64,000 bases of DNA from Ancylobacter sp. TS-1 (GTDB taxonomy: Bacteria; Pseudomonadota; Alphaproteobacteria; Rhizobiales; Xanthobacteraceae), in NCBI RefSeq assembly GCF_009223885.1, contig NZ_CP045144.1, positions 2,654,001-2,718,000 of the forward strand, read 5' to 3'. Each line of letters begins with the position of its first letter. Positions within the stretch are counted from its first letter, which is position 1. The notes below the pieces were generated by a model that was not told the DNA's origin, did not search any database, and saw only the letters and a list, made by a program, of their open reading frames with translations. A program made the translations under genes and the position numbers. Positions 26,141 to 35,099 of the stretch are shown here, piece after piece.

Positions 26141-26198
26141 GCCCCCGTTGTGGAAGTCGCGGCTCAAAATCACGCAGGCTCACAACAAGGGGAACAGC

Positions 26199-27371
26199 AT
26201 GGTCGACAAGCCTATCGGGCGCCCGTTCGGGAGCGCCAATATTCTTCGCAACGACGTCCTGTCCCGTCGCGGCTTCCTGGGAACCTCGCTCGCCCTCGGC
26301 GCCGGCGCGGCGGCCGGTGCCACGCTCGGCGCCTGGCCCGGACCGGCTTCGGCGGCCGGCGGCGACCTCAAGATCATGGCCTGGGAAGGCTTCACCATGG
26401 ACGCCGAGCTGAAGGCCTGGCGCGAGGCCAACAAGGTGCAGGTGGACGCCGCCATCATCAGCACGCAGGACGACGTCCACGCCAAGCTGATCGGCTCCAA
26501 TCCGGTGCGCCTCGATCTCGCCGAATATTCGCAGGGCTTCGAGCGCTTCTATGTCGACGAGCTGAAGATCGTGAAGCCGCTCGACATCGCCCGGGTGCCG
26601 AACTTCACGCCCGAGAACATCTATCCCGAGTTCTACCAGGCGCCGACCTGGTACTGGGACAAGACCCATTTCGCCATTCCGTGGATCTGGGGCCTCAACG
26701 CCCTCGTCTACAACCCGGCGATGACCAAGCCGATCACCTCCTACAAGGACCTGCTGGCGCCGGAGCTGAAGGGCAAGCTGACCTTCTGCGACGACACCAT
26801 CGCCACCTGGCCGATGATCGCCCGCCTCGCCGGCCTCGGACCGAAATTCCCCAACATCACCAAGGAAGAGCTGAAGACCGCGTTCGAGGGGCTCGGCCCC
26901 TATCGCGACCAGTGCCGCGTCTTCGGCGCGTCCAATGGCGACGTCATCTCGCTCTTCGCCTCGGGCGAGATCGCCGCCTGCTTCTCGGTGTGGAGCGGCA
27001 CGCCGGTGGAAACCGCCAAGCGCGGTGTGAAGACGGTCTACACCGTCCCCGCCGAGGGCGCGGTCATGTGGTGCGACGCCTGGTTCATGCCGATCAGCGT
27101 GCAGAATGTCGACGCCGCCTACGGCTTCATGAACGAGGCCATCACCGCCAAGGCCCAGGCCGAGGTGGCGAAGGCGGTCAATGGCGGCGCGGTCAACAAG
27201 CACGCCCCGGCGCTGATGGATGCCGACACCAAGGCGCTGTTCGACTACAGCAACCTGCCGCAGGTGTTCGCCAAGTCGCCGCTCCAGGGCCAGCCGCCGC
27301 GCGTCTCAGACACCTATGCCACCTATGATGAGTGGACTCAGGCCTGGACCGACTTCAAGTCCTCGTTCTGA
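26199..27371 (+). CDS. ABC importer 1: periplasmic substrate-binding protein (PotD-like)
   Basis: A 390-residue extracellular solute-binding protein of the spermidine/putrescine class. A twin-arginine signal peptide (LSRRGFLGTSLALGAGAAAG, about residues 22-52) predicts Tat export of a folded protein. The mature part begins DLKIMAWEGFTM and keeps the family's LIGSNPVRLDLAEYSQGF and GLNALVYNPAMTKP segments. GGGGAA is 4 nt from ATG 26199. First gene of a four-gene importer operon driven by the sigma-54 promoter at 26125. The ligand is unknown; the family binds polyamines, other cations and small organic compounds. Confidence 0.92.
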   Translation: MVDKPIGRPFGSANILRNDVLSRRGFLGTSLALGAGAAAGATLGAWPGPASAAGGDLKIMAWEGFTMDAELKAWREANKVQVDAAIISTQDDVHAKLIGSNPVRLDLAEYSQGFERFYVDELKIVKPLDIARVPNFTPENIYPEFYQAPTWYWDKTHFAIPWIWGLNALVYNPAMTKPITSYKDLLAPELKGKLTFCDDTIATWPMIARLAGLGPKFPNITKEELKTAFEGLGPYRDQCRVFGASNGDVISLFASGEIAACFSVWSGTPVETAKRGVKTVYTVPAEGAVMWCDAWFMPISVQNVDAAYGFMNEAITAKAQAEVAKAVNGGAVNKHAPALMDADTKALFDYSNLPQVFAKSPLQGQPPRVSDTYATYDEWTQAWTDFKSSF

Positions 27372-27405
27372 TCCGCGCCGGCGCCTTTCGGAGAATGTGT
27401 TGGGA

Positions 27406-28278
27406 ATGATGAAGATCAGCCGTCACGAGCGGATGGGACTGGCCCTGGTGGCCCCGTCCTTCCTCTTCCTCCTCGTCTTCTTCATCGTTCCCGCCATCCT
27501 TCTCTTCGTCTGCAGCTTCTGGATGGCGCAGGCGTTCCGGCTGATTCCGGCCTTCACCCTCGACAATTACGCCCGTGCGCTCTCCAGCACCGGCTTCTAT
27601 TTCCTGACCTGGAACGCGCTGAAGAACGGCCTGTGCACGGCGATACTCACCGTCGCGCTCAGCTTCCCGGCGGCCTATTTCATCGTCTACCGCACGCGCG
27701 GCAACCTGCTGTTCTACCTGATCCTGGTCTCGTGGTTCTCCAGCTACCTCGTGCGCATCTATGCCTGGCGCGTGATCCTCGGCTCCAACGGGCTGATCAA
27801 CACGACGCTGATGCAGCTCGGGCTCATCAGCGAGCCGATCGAGGTGCTGCTGTTCAGCCCCTTCGCCACCATCCTCACCCTGACCCACATCATGCTGCCC
27901 TTCGGCCTGCTGCTGCTGGTCTCGGCGCTCCGCGACGTGAAGAAGGAATATGTCGAGGCGGCGCGTGACCTCGGCGCCAGCAACGCCGAGGTGCTGACCC
28001 GGGTGATCCTGCCCATGTGCTACAAGGGCGTGGTCGGCGCCTTCATGTTCACCTTCGTCATCTCGGCCGGCGACTTCGTCACCCCGCAGCTGCTCGGCGG
28101 GCGCGACGGCATGACCACCGGCATCCTCATCGCCAACCAGTTCAGGACCGCCGGCAACTGGCCGTTCGGCGCCGCCATGGCCTTCCTGCTGCTGGTGGCG
28201 TTCCTGATTGTCTACGTCGCCTTCGTGCGGCTGCTCGATCTCCTGCGGCTCGCCCCGGGCCGCCGGTTCCACGATTGA
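27406..28278 (+). CDS. ABC importer 1: permease subunit A (PotB-like)
   Basis: A 290-residue inner-membrane permease with six helices and the ATPase-contact EAA loop VEAARDLGASNAEVLTRVILP at about 195. It follows the binding-protein gene by 34 bp. Start at ATG 27406; a TTG at 27400 with GGAGAA at better spacing is an alternative. It should pair with subunit B and the ATPase to import the ligand of the PotD-like protein. Confidence 0.93.
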   Translation: MMKISRHERMGLALVAPSFLFLLVFFIVPAILLFVCSFWMAQAFRLIPAFTLDNYARALSSTGFYFLTWNALKNGLCTAILTVALSFPAAYFIVYRTRGNLLFYLILVSWFSSYLVRIYAWRVILGSNGLINTTLMQLGLISEPIEVLLFSPFATILTLTHIMLPFGLLLLVSALRDVKKEYVEAARDLGASNAEVLTRVILPMCYKGVVGAFMFTFVISAGDFVTPQLLGGRDGMTTGILIANQFRTAGNWPFGAAMAFLLLVAFLIVYVAFVRLLDLLRLAPGRRFHD

Positions 28279-28309
28279 GACGCGCCGTCTCGCCGCGCAC
28301 GGAGGTCTC

Positions 28310-29104
28310 ATGCTGAGATTCTATGTCTGGCTCTATGTGGCGTTCCTCTACGCGCCCATCGCCATCATCACGCTGTTCAGCTTCCACTCCTCGCCGAGCC
28401 TCACCTTTCCGTTCGAGGGGGTGAGCCTGCGCTGGTACGCGAAGATCTTCTCCGACACGACCTTCCTCAACTCGCTGTGGAACAGCCTGATCGTCGGCGC
28501 CAGCACCGCCGCCATCACCACCGTGCTCGGCTCGCTGACCGCGCTCGGCCTCGCCCGGCTGAAAGGGCGCATCCAGACCGTGTTCGGCCTGCTCGCCTTC
28601 GGGCCGGTGGCGCTGCCGGGCCTGTTCCTCGGCATCGCGCTGGTGATGCTGTTCTCGCAGATCGGGCTGCAGCGCTCGCTGGTGACAGTCACCATCGCGC
28701 ATGTGCTGTTCACCCTGCCCTTCTTCATCGAGGCGGTGCGCTCGCGGATCGAATATTTCGACCTCTCGCTCGAGGAGGCCGCGCGCGATCTCGGCGCCAC
28801 GCCGCTCCAGAGCTTCCGGCTGGTGACGCTGCCGATCATCGGCCCGACCATCGGCGGCGCGGCGATCCTGTCCTTCGCCCTGTCCTTCGACGAGTTCATC
28901 ATCACCGTCTTCGTCAGCGGCAACGACACCACCCTGCCGCTCACCATCTGGTCGATGATGCGCCGCGCCGTCAGCCCGGACATCAACGCCGCCTCCGTCA
29001 TCTCCCTCGGCCTGTCGATCGGGATGATCCTGATCGGCGGCCTGCTGGTCTGGTACCAGCGCCGGCTTGCCCTCGGCGCACGCGCGAAGGACATCGAAAC
29101 ATGA
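28310..29104 (+). CDS. ABC importer 1: permease subunit B (PotC-like)
   Basis: A 264-residue permease, six helices, EAA loop LEEAARDLGATPLQSFRLVTLP at about 155-175 (a family-typical position). GGAGG sits 5 nt before ATG 28310. Its stop codon overlaps the ATG of the ATPase gene (ATGA). Typical PotC-like start MLRFYVWLYVAFLYAPIAI. Functions as the second half of the translocation pore; in importer 2 of this window the two halves are fused in one protein. Confidence 0.93.
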   Translation: MLRFYVWLYVAFLYAPIAIITLFSFHSSPSLTFPFEGVSLRWYAKIFSDTTFLNSLWNSLIVGASTAAITTVLGSLTALGLARLKGRIQTVFGLLAFGPVALPGLFLGIALVMLFSQIGLQRSLVTVTIAHVLFTLPFFIEAVRSRIEYFDLSLEEAARDLGATPLQSFRLVTLPIIGPTIGGAAILSFALSFDEFIITVFVSGNDTTLPLTIWSMMRRAVSPDINAASVISLGLSIGMILIGGLLVWYQRRLALGARAKDIET

Positions 29105-30198
29105 GCACGTCGAACATCGTCGAACTGTATGGAGTGACCAAGGCCTTCGGCGCGCTCACCGTCCTGCATGACATCGACCTCGGCATCCGCGAGGGCGAGA
29201 TCCTGACCCTGCTCGGCCCCTCGGGCTGCGGCAAGACCACGCTGATGAGGATCATCGCCGGCTTCGAGGCGACGACGCATGGCCGCGTCACCATCAAGGG
29301 CGCCGACGTGTCCTACCTGCCGCCCGACAGACGGCCGGTGAACATGGTGTTCCAGCGCTACGCGCTGTTCCCCCATCTCGACGTGTTCGACAACGTCGCC
29401 TTCGGCCTGCGCCTCAAGAAGTGGTCGAAGGAGCGCATCCGCGAGGCGGTGCAGCACATGCTGCACCTCGTGCAGCTCGACGAATATGGCAGCCGCTGGA
29501 TCCACGAGCTTTCCGGCGGGCAGGCCCAGCGCGTGGCGCTGGCGCGCGCGCTGGTCAACTCGCCCTCGGTGCTGCTGCTCGACGAGCCGCTGGCCGCGCT
29601 CGACCTGAAGATCCGCCATCACATGCTGGCCGAGCTCAAGCGCATCCACCAGGAGACCGGCACCACCTTCATCTACGTCACCCACGACCAGGACGAGGCG
29701 ACCATCCTGTCCGACCGCATCGTGCTGATGAACAAGGGTCGCATCGAGCAGATCGGCACGCCGGAGGAGATGTACGCGCATCCGCGCTCGCTGTTCTGCG
29801 CCCGCTTCCTCGGCGAGACCAACATCCTCTCCGGCGCGGTGAGTGCCACCGATTCCGACACGACCTATGTGAGCGTCGCCGCCGGCACGGCCAAGGTGCC
29901 GGCCAACGGCACCGCCGTGCTGCTCGGCCAGTCGGTCTCGCTCGCCATCCGGCCGGAGGCGCTGCAGGTCAGCCGGATCGGGCAGGAGGCGGCCACGCCG
30001 GGCGAAGCGGAGAACACGCTGGAAGGTGTCGTCGAGGACGTCGTGTTCATGGGCAGCCGGGTGCTCTACTCGATCCGCACCCCGGCCGAGACCATCAAGT
30101 ATCAGGAAACCCGCTCCGTCGACGGCTCCATGCTCGCCCGGGGCGAGCGGGTGCGGGCCAGCTGGCGCCCCGATGCCGCGGTGCTGCTGACGCGCTGA
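29101..30198 (+). CDS. ABC importer 1: ATP-binding subunit (PotA-like)
   Basis: A 365-residue ATPase. Walker A GPSGCGKTT, Q-loop VFQRYALFPH, signature LSGGQAQRVALARAL, Walker B VLLLDEPLAALD and the switch His in YVTHDQDEA occur in order. A C-terminal TOBE domain (about 280-365) is typical of PotA/FbpC. It overlaps the permease stop by 4 bp, so it is translationally coupled. Energises uptake by the operon's permeases. Confidence 0.95.
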   Translation: MSTSNIVELYGVTKAFGALTVLHDIDLGIREGEILTLLGPSGCGKTTLMRIIAGFEATTHGRVTIKGADVSYLPPDRRPVNMVFQRYALFPHLDVFDNVAFGLRLKKWSKERIREAVQHMLHLVQLDEYGSRWIHELSGGQAQRVALARALVNSPSVLLLDEPLAALDLKIRHHMLAELKRIHQETGTTFIYVTHDQDEATILSDRIVLMNKGRIEQIGTPEEMYAHPRSLFCARFLGETNILSGAVSATDSDTTYVSVAAGTAKVPANGTAVLLGQSVSLAIRPEALQVSRIGQEAATPGEAENTLEGVVEDVVFMGSRVLYSIRTPAETIKYQETRSVDGSMLARGERVRASWRPDAAVLLTR

Positions 30199-30211
30199 GC
30201 CGCGCGGCCCC

Positions 30212-30229
30212 GGTCTCACGGGCGCGAAA
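30212..30229. promoter_or_regulatory. Putative UAS upstream of monooxygenase operon A, GGTCTC-N6-GCGAAA
   Basis: This matches the window's recurring 18-bp inverted repeat, though with a weaker right arm. Two more GTCTCA half-sites follow at 30231 and 30247. It lies 86 bp upstream of the -24/-12 promoter. An imperfect IHF-like sequence (30285-30297, minus strand) lies between. Confidence 0.5.
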
Positions 30230-30315
30230 AGTCTCAACCGCCGATCGTCTCATCCGTTTCGGGCCGGCACCCCTCCCAATCATCGATAGCGTTGATTCTA
30301 CAAGATTTTTTCTTC

Positions 30316-30331
30316 TGGCACGGCGATTGCG
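30316..30331 (+). promoter_or_regulatory. Sigma-54 promoter of monooxygenase operon A
   Basis: TGGCACGGCGATTGCG fits TGGCACG-N4-TTGC perfectly. The predicted transcript starts near 30343, giving a leader of about 107 nt before the monooxygenase gene. Confidence 0.9.
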
Positions 30332-30450
30332 CAATTGACGGGGCGGTCGCAGGGCCGCGCGGGACCGCCCCCGATCCGGGCCGGTTCCGGTGAAACAGCA
30401 GCGATACCGCGCTTGCCCCGGATAGGGCGGAACGCGCCAGGGAGAGACAG

Positions 30451-31557
30451 ATGGACCTCGGCCTTTTCATGCAGCCGCTTCACAACCCGGAGCGGAGCAT
30501 CACCGACATGCTGGAGGAGGATCGCCAGGCCGCCATCCTCGCCGACAAGCTCGGCTATGCCGAGGTGTGGGTCGGCGAGCATTATTCGTCCAGCATCGAA
30601 CCCATCGTAAACCCGCTCCAGTTCTTCGCGACGCTGATCCACCAGACCGAGAAGATCAAGTTCGCGACCGGCGTGCTGGCGCTGCCGCAGCACCACCCGG
30701 CCAACATCGCCGGCGACGCGGCGCAGTTCGACCATCTCAGCAAGGGCCGCTTCATCATGGGCATCGGCCCGGGTGGGCTCGCCAGCGATTTCGAGCTGTT
30801 CGACATCATGGACAAGAACCGCGCCGAGATGCTGGTCGATTCCATCGACCTCATTCACAAGATCTGGTCGTCGGACGCGCCCTACAACATCAAGGGCAAG
30901 TACTGGCACATCAAAATCGAGGACACGGTGATCCCGAAGCTCGGCTTCGGGCCGATGGCCAAGCCCTACCAGAAGCCGTTCCCCGAAGTCGCCATCTCGG
31001 CGATGACCCCCCATTCCGGCAGCGCCCGGCAGGCCGGACTGCATGGCTGGGGCTTCGCCTCGGCCAACTTCATCCAGGAATGCTGGGTCAAGTCGCACTG
31101 GGAGCAGTACGTCATCGGCGCGGAGAAGGCCGGCCGCCGACCCGACCGCAACCGGTGGCGCGTCGCCCGCTCGGTGCTGGTCGCCGAATCGGATGCGCAG
31201 GCGGCGGATTATCTGGCGCGCGAGGGCAATTCCTACGCCTGGTACTACGACTTCGTGCTCGACGACATGCGCACCTACAACATCCTGCCCGTGCTCAAGC
31301 ATGACCCTTCCCTCCCCGACGAGGATGTCACGCTGAAATACTGCATGGATACGATGATCATCTCCGGCTCGCCGAAGACCGTGCTCGACAAGCTCGTCGC
31401 CCTCGTCGACTACCTCGGCGGCCCGTTCGGGACCCTGCTCCAGACCTTCAAGGAATGGGACGACCCGGCCATCCAGCAGAACTCCATGCGCCTGCTGGCG
31501 CAGGAGGTGATGCCCAAGCTCAACGCCTATTGCAGCACCAAGGTCGCCGCCGAGTGA
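30451..31557 (+). CDS. Luciferase-like FMN-dependent monooxygenase A (LLM class)
   Basis: A 368-residue flavin-dependent monooxygenase of the bacterial luciferase superfamily, close in layout to limonene-monooxygenase-type LLM proteins (N-terminus MDLGLFMQPLH, then ADKLGYAEVWVGEHYSSSIEP, FATGVLALPQHHPANIAGDAAQFDHLSKGRFIMGIGPGGL). Such enzymes take FMNH2 from a separate reductase and insert oxygen next to a C-C, C-N or C-S bond. GGAGAG precedes the ATG. First gene of an operon with RidA, two amine-oxidase-like flavoproteins and GMC 2. It is clearly paralogous to the monooxygenase at 41898. Substrate unknown. Confidence 0.92.
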   Translation: MDLGLFMQPLHNPERSITDMLEEDRQAAILADKLGYAEVWVGEHYSSSIEPIVNPLQFFATLIHQTEKIKFATGVLALPQHHPANIAGDAAQFDHLSKGRFIMGIGPGGLASDFELFDIMDKNRAEMLVDSIDLIHKIWSSDAPYNIKGKYWHIKIEDTVIPKLGFGPMAKPYQKPFPEVAISAMTPHSGSARQAGLHGWGFASANFIQECWVKSHWEQYVIGAEKAGRRPDRNRWRVARSVLVAESDAQAADYLAREGNSYAWYYDFVLDDMRTYNILPVLKHDPSLPDEDVTLKYCMDTMIISGSPKTVLDKLVALVDYLGGPFGTLLQTFKEWDDPAIQQNSMRLLAQEVMPKLNAYCSTKVAAE

Positions 31558-31566
31558 GACGGCCCG

Positions 31567-31592
31567 GTCCCCGCGCAACGGCGCGCGGGGAC
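31567..31592 (+). other. Stem-loop between monooxygenase A and ridA-like gene
   Basis: A perfect 10-bp stem (31567-31576 with 31583-31592) with a 6-nt loop begins 9 bp after the monooxygenase stop. There is no U-tract. In the middle of an operon it could stabilise the upstream mRNA segment and set different expression levels for monooxygenase and downstream genes. Confidence 0.5.
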
Positions 31593-31645
31593 GCCTTCCG
31601 CGATGGCCGCCTTCAACGTGAACATCCAGAAAACGCAGGACCAGC

Positions 31646-32008
31646 ATGCCTTCCGACAGTTCCATCCAGCGCTTCGATTCCAATGGCCGGCTCTCGCGGG
31701 TCGTGGTGCATAACGGCGTCGCCTATCTCTCCGGCGTCACCGCCAAGGAGAAGACGCCCGACGTCGCCGCCCAGACCGCCGACGTGCTGGCCCAGATCGA
31801 CGCCCATCTCGCCCGGCTCGGCTCCGACAAGAGCAAGATCCTGCGGGTCAATATCTGGCTGCACGACATGGGTCATTTCGACGCCATGAACCGCGTCTGG
31901 GACGCCTGGGTCGACACTGAGAACGCCCCCGCCCGCGCGACGGTGGAATCCCGCCTTGCCGGCCACGGCAGCAACCTCGTGGAGATGATGGCCACCGCCG
32001 TCCTGTGA
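31646..32008 (+). CDS. RidA family protein (YjgF/YER057c/UK114)
   Basis: 120 residues of the Rid superfamily, trimeric enzymes that hydrolyse reactive imines/enamines to ketones and ammonia. The core reads GVAYLSGVTAKEK, ADVLAQIDAHLARLGSDKSKILRVNIWLHDM and ends with NAPARATVESRLAG, which keeps the conserved Arg of active RidA proteins. Between a flavin monooxygenase and amine-oxidase-like flavoproteins it would be expected to clear imines made by those enzymes, as RutC-type members do in pyrimidine catabolism. That role is inferred from context. Confidence 0.93.
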   Translation: MPSDSSIQRFDSNGRLSRVVVHNGVAYLSGVTAKEKTPDVAAQTADVLAQIDAHLARLGSDKSKILRVNIWLHDMGHFDAMNRVWDAWVDTENAPARATVESRLAGHGSNLVEMMATAVL

Positions 32009-32060
32009 ACCGCACGGCGGCGCCGCCCGTAACGACCAAGGCGCCGTCGGGAGCCCGACG

Positions 32061-33488
32061 ATGACAGCAGTTTCCGGCACCGGCGCCGCCTCATGGTGGC
32101 TGTCCGAGGCGCTCGCCAGCGAGGGGGAAGCCCGCCCAGCCCAGCCCCTCGCTGGCGACGTGCGCGCGGACGTCGCCATCGTGGGGGGCGGCTTCACCGG
32201 CCTGTGGACCGCGCTGTCGCTGCGCCGACGGCGGCCGGACCTGCCGGTGACGCTGATCGAGCGCGACATCTGCGGCGCCGGCGCCAGCGGCAGGAGCGCC
32301 GGCAAGGTGCATGGCTACTGGACCTCGCTGCCGCGCCTCGCCCGCCTCGTCGGTCCCGACGCGGCCTGGGAGATGGCGCGCCTCGGCACGCGGGCGCAGC
32401 AGGCCATCGCCGCCTTCGTCGCGCAGTGCGGGCGCGACGTCTGGTGGCGCGAGGGTGGTGGCCTCAAGGTCTCGGCCGCGCCGGCGCAGGACGCGGCGCT
32501 CGACGCCGCCGCCAGCGCGATGGTGGCGCTGGGTGCCGCCGACAAGGCGCAGCGCCTCTCGCGCGCCGAGGTCGCCGGCATCTGCCGCTCGCCGGTGTTC
32601 CGCGCCGGAGTCCGTTATCCCGAGGAGGCGACGGTGCATCCCGCCCGTCTCGCCCGCGCCCTGCGCGCCGCCGCGCTCGAAGCGGGGGTGAACCTGCACG
32701 AGCACACGCCGATGCTCAGGCTCGCCGACGACAATGAGGGCGGCTGCCGCATCGCCACGCCGCAGGGCAGCCTCGCGGCGAACCGCGTCGTGCTGGCCAC
32801 CAATGTCGGCCAGATCGCCCATGGTGGCATCGGCCGGCGCTTCATGGCCTTCTCCAGCTACGCGCTGATGACCGAGCCGGCGCCCGAGCGCCTCGCCCGC
32901 GCCGGCTGGACCTCGCCGACCAGCATCGTCGACGCCCGCTCCTTCCTGCACTATGCCCGCCGCACACCGGACGGGCGGGTGCTGATGGGGACTGGCTCCG
33001 GCCCCATCGCCTATGGCGGGCGCGTCGAGGCGGCGGCGATGACCGATGACGCGGCCTCCCTCCGCCGCGCCGCGCGCGGGCTCAAGCGGCTGCTGCCCGG
33101 CCTTGCCGAGACGCCCGTCGCCGGACGCTGGGGCGGGGCGATCGACGTCTCCTCCGACCGTTTCCCCTATGCCGGCACGCTGCCCGGCGGGCGCGTCGCC
33201 TATGCGCTCGGCTATTCCGGCCATGGCGTCAATCCGAGCTGGATCATCGGCGAATGCCTCGCCTCGCTGGTGCTCGATATGCGCGACGAGTTCACCCGCT
33301 CGCCCTTCTGCACCCGCGCCCTGCCGGCTCTGCCGCCGGAGCCGGCGCGCTATCTCGGCGGATCGGCGATCCGCAGCGCGATTCTTGCCTGCGAGGAAGC
33401 CGAAGAAGACGACCGCCGCGCCCCGGCGCTGGCCCGTGCCGTCGCCGCCCTGCCCGGAATGTTCAATCTCACCATCGGAACGCGTTGA
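32061..33488 (+). CDS. FAD-dependent amine oxidase-like protein (PuuB-like, DAO fold)
   Basis: A 475-residue flavoprotein of the D-amino-acid-oxidase (DAO) fold. FAD dinucleotide motif DVAIVGGGFTGLWTALSLRR at about 37, then ICGAGASGRSAGKVHGYW, which corresponds to the SGRNGG region of gamma-glutamylputrescine oxidase (PuuB) relatives. The C-terminal GYSGHGVNPSW closes the flavin site. It would oxidise a secondary or primary amine to an imine, which the neighbouring RidA protein could hydrolyse. GGxSGR context suggests possible covalent or tight FAD; not provable here. Substrate unknown. Confidence 0.88.
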   Translation: MTAVSGTGAASWWLSEALASEGEARPAQPLAGDVRADVAIVGGGFTGLWTALSLRRRRPDLPVTLIERDICGAGASGRSAGKVHGYWTSLPRLARLVGPDAAWEMARLGTRAQQAIAAFVAQCGRDVWWREGGGLKVSAAPAQDAALDAAASAMVALGAADKAQRLSRAEVAGICRSPVFRAGVRYPEEATVHPARLARALRAAALEAGVNLHEHTPMLRLADDNEGGCRIATPQGSLAANRVVLATNVGQIAHGGIGRRFMAFSSYALMTEPAPERLARAGWTSPTSIVDARSFLHYARRTPDGRVLMGTGSGPIAYGGRVEAAAMTDDAASLRRAARGLKRLLPGLAETPVAGRWGGAIDVSSDRFPYAGTLPGGRVAYALGYSGHGVNPSWIIGECLASLVLDMRDEFTRSPFCTRALPALPPEPARYLGGSAIRSAILACEEAEEDDRRAPALARAVAALPGMFNLTIGTR

Positions 33489-33498
33489 CGGAGCCCAG

Positions 33499-35091
33499 AT
33501 GACCATCAGCTCATGCGACTACATCGTCGTCGGAGGCGGCTCGGCGGGGTGCACCATCGCCTCACGGCTCTCGGAGGATTCCGGCGCCTCGGTGGTGCTG
33601 TTCGAGTCCGGTCCCTCCGACCGCAACCCGTTCATCCACATGCCGGTGACCTACTACAAGACCCAGCGCATGCTGCGACGGATCCAGCTCGAGCCACTCA
33701 GGCACCAGTTCGACATGGCGCCCGACACCGGGCAGGCGCGGGTGCTGGGCGGCGGCTCCTCGGTCAACGCCATGGTCTACATACGCGGCAATCCGCAGGA
33801 CTATGACCGCTGGCAGGATTCCGGGGCGCAGGGCTGGTCCTATCGCGACGTGCTGCCCTATTTCAGAAAGGCGGAAGCGAACGAGAGCCTGTCCGGCGAG
33901 GCGCACGGCACCGAGGGCCCGCTTTCGGTCTCCGACCAGCGCTACACCAGCCCGCTGACCAAGGAATGGCTGAAAGCCTGCCAGGAGGCGGGGCTGCCCT
34001 ACAATGCCGACTTCAATTCCGGCGAGCAGGCCGGCTGCGGCCTCTACCAGGTGACCATGCGCGACGGGCGCCGGTGCAGCGCGGCGGTCGCCTATCTCAA
34101 ACCCGCGCGCGGGCGGAAGAATCTCACCGTTCTCACCGGCAAGCCGGTTCTGCGTATCCTGATCGAGAACAACCGCGCCGTCGGCGTCGAGTACCGCGAC
34201 GGGCGCGAGCGCAGGATCCTGCGCGCCGAGCGCGAGGTGGTGGTCTCCTCGGGCGCCATCGGCTCGCCGCGCCTGCTGCTGCTTTCCGGCATCGGCCCGG
34301 CGGACGACCTGAAGGGCGTCGGCGTCGAGGTGAAGCACGACCTGCCCGGCGTCGGCCAGAACCTGCAGGACCACACCGACTGCTTCCTGATCTACGACCT
34401 CAACGGTCCCTACAGCTACGACAAGTACAAGAAGCTGCACTGGCAGGCGGTGGCGGGGCTGGAATATGCGCTGTTCCGCTCCGGCCCGGTCGCCTCCAAT
34501 GTCTGCGAGGGCGGCGCCTTCTGGTGGGGCGATCAAACCGACCCGTTGCCCGACCTGCAATATCATTTCCTCGCCGGCGCCGGCGTCGAGGTCGGCGTCG
34601 ACGGCACGCCGAGCGGCAATGGCTGCACGCTCAACGTCTATGGCTGCCGCCCGCGCTCGCGCGGCACCGTCAGCCTGCGCTCGGCCGACCCCTCGGTGCC
34701 CCTGAGGATCGACGCCAACTACCTCGCCGACCCGCACGATGTCGAAGTGCTGATCGAGGGCGTGAAGAAGGGCGAGGAGATCATGTCGAAGCCCTCCATC
34801 GCCAAATACATCGCCGCCTCGCACAAGCCGTCCAAGCCGCTCAAGACCCACGCCGACTATGACGAGTACGTCCGGCGCGAGACGCAGGGCGCGCTGCACC
34901 TGTCCGGCGCCTGCAAGATGGGAACGGACGACATGGCGGTGGTCGACCCGCAGCTGCGCGTGCGCGGCGTCGACGGGCTGCGCGTCGCCGATTCCTCGAT
35001 CATGCCCTATGTCGTCTCCGGCAACCTGAACGGCCCGACCATCATGATCGGCGAGCGGGCGGCCGACTTCATCCGCGGCAACAAGTTCTGA
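33499..35091 (+). CDS. GMC family FAD oxidoreductase 2 (choline-dehydrogenase-like)
   Basis: A 530-residue GMC flavoprotein; the frame is open upstream but ATG 33499, 10 bp after the preceding stop with GGAG before it, gives the family start (DYIVVGGGSAGCTIASRLSED). Signature 1 is ARVLGGGSSVNAMVYIRG and signature 2 SSGAIGSPRLLLLSGIG. The active-site loop reads GALHLSGACKMG, keeping His but replacing the usual HPVGTC, and Asn is present in SGNLNGPTIM. It resembles GMC 1 through most of its length (for example KACQEAGLPYNADFNSGEQAGCG). Likely oxidises an alcohol group of the pathway substrate. Confidence 0.93.
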   Translation: MTISSCDYIVVGGGSAGCTIASRLSEDSGASVVLFESGPSDRNPFIHMPVTYYKTQRMLRRIQLEPLRHQFDMAPDTGQARVLGGGSSVNAMVYIRGNPQDYDRWQDSGAQGWSYRDVLPYFRKAEANESLSGEAHGTEGPLSVSDQRYTSPLTKEWLKACQEAGLPYNADFNSGEQAGCGLYQVTMRDGRRCSAAVAYLKPARGRKNLTVLTGKPVLRILIENNRAVGVEYRDGRERRILRAEREVVVSSGAIGSPRLLLLSGIGPADDLKGVGVEVKHDLPGVGQNLQDHTDCFLIYDLNGPYSYDKYKKLHWQAVAGLEYALFRSGPVASNVCEGGAFWWGDQTDPLPDLQYHFLAGAGVEVGVDGTPSGNGCTLNVYGCRPRSRGTVSLRSADPSVPLRIDANYLADPHDVEVLIEGVKKGEEIMSKPSIAKYIAASHKPSKPLKTHADYDEYVRRETQGALHLSGACKMGTDDMAVVDPQLRVRGVDGLRVADSSIMPYVVSGNLNGPTIMIGERAADFIRGNKF

Positions 35092-35099
35092 GGCGCGCC

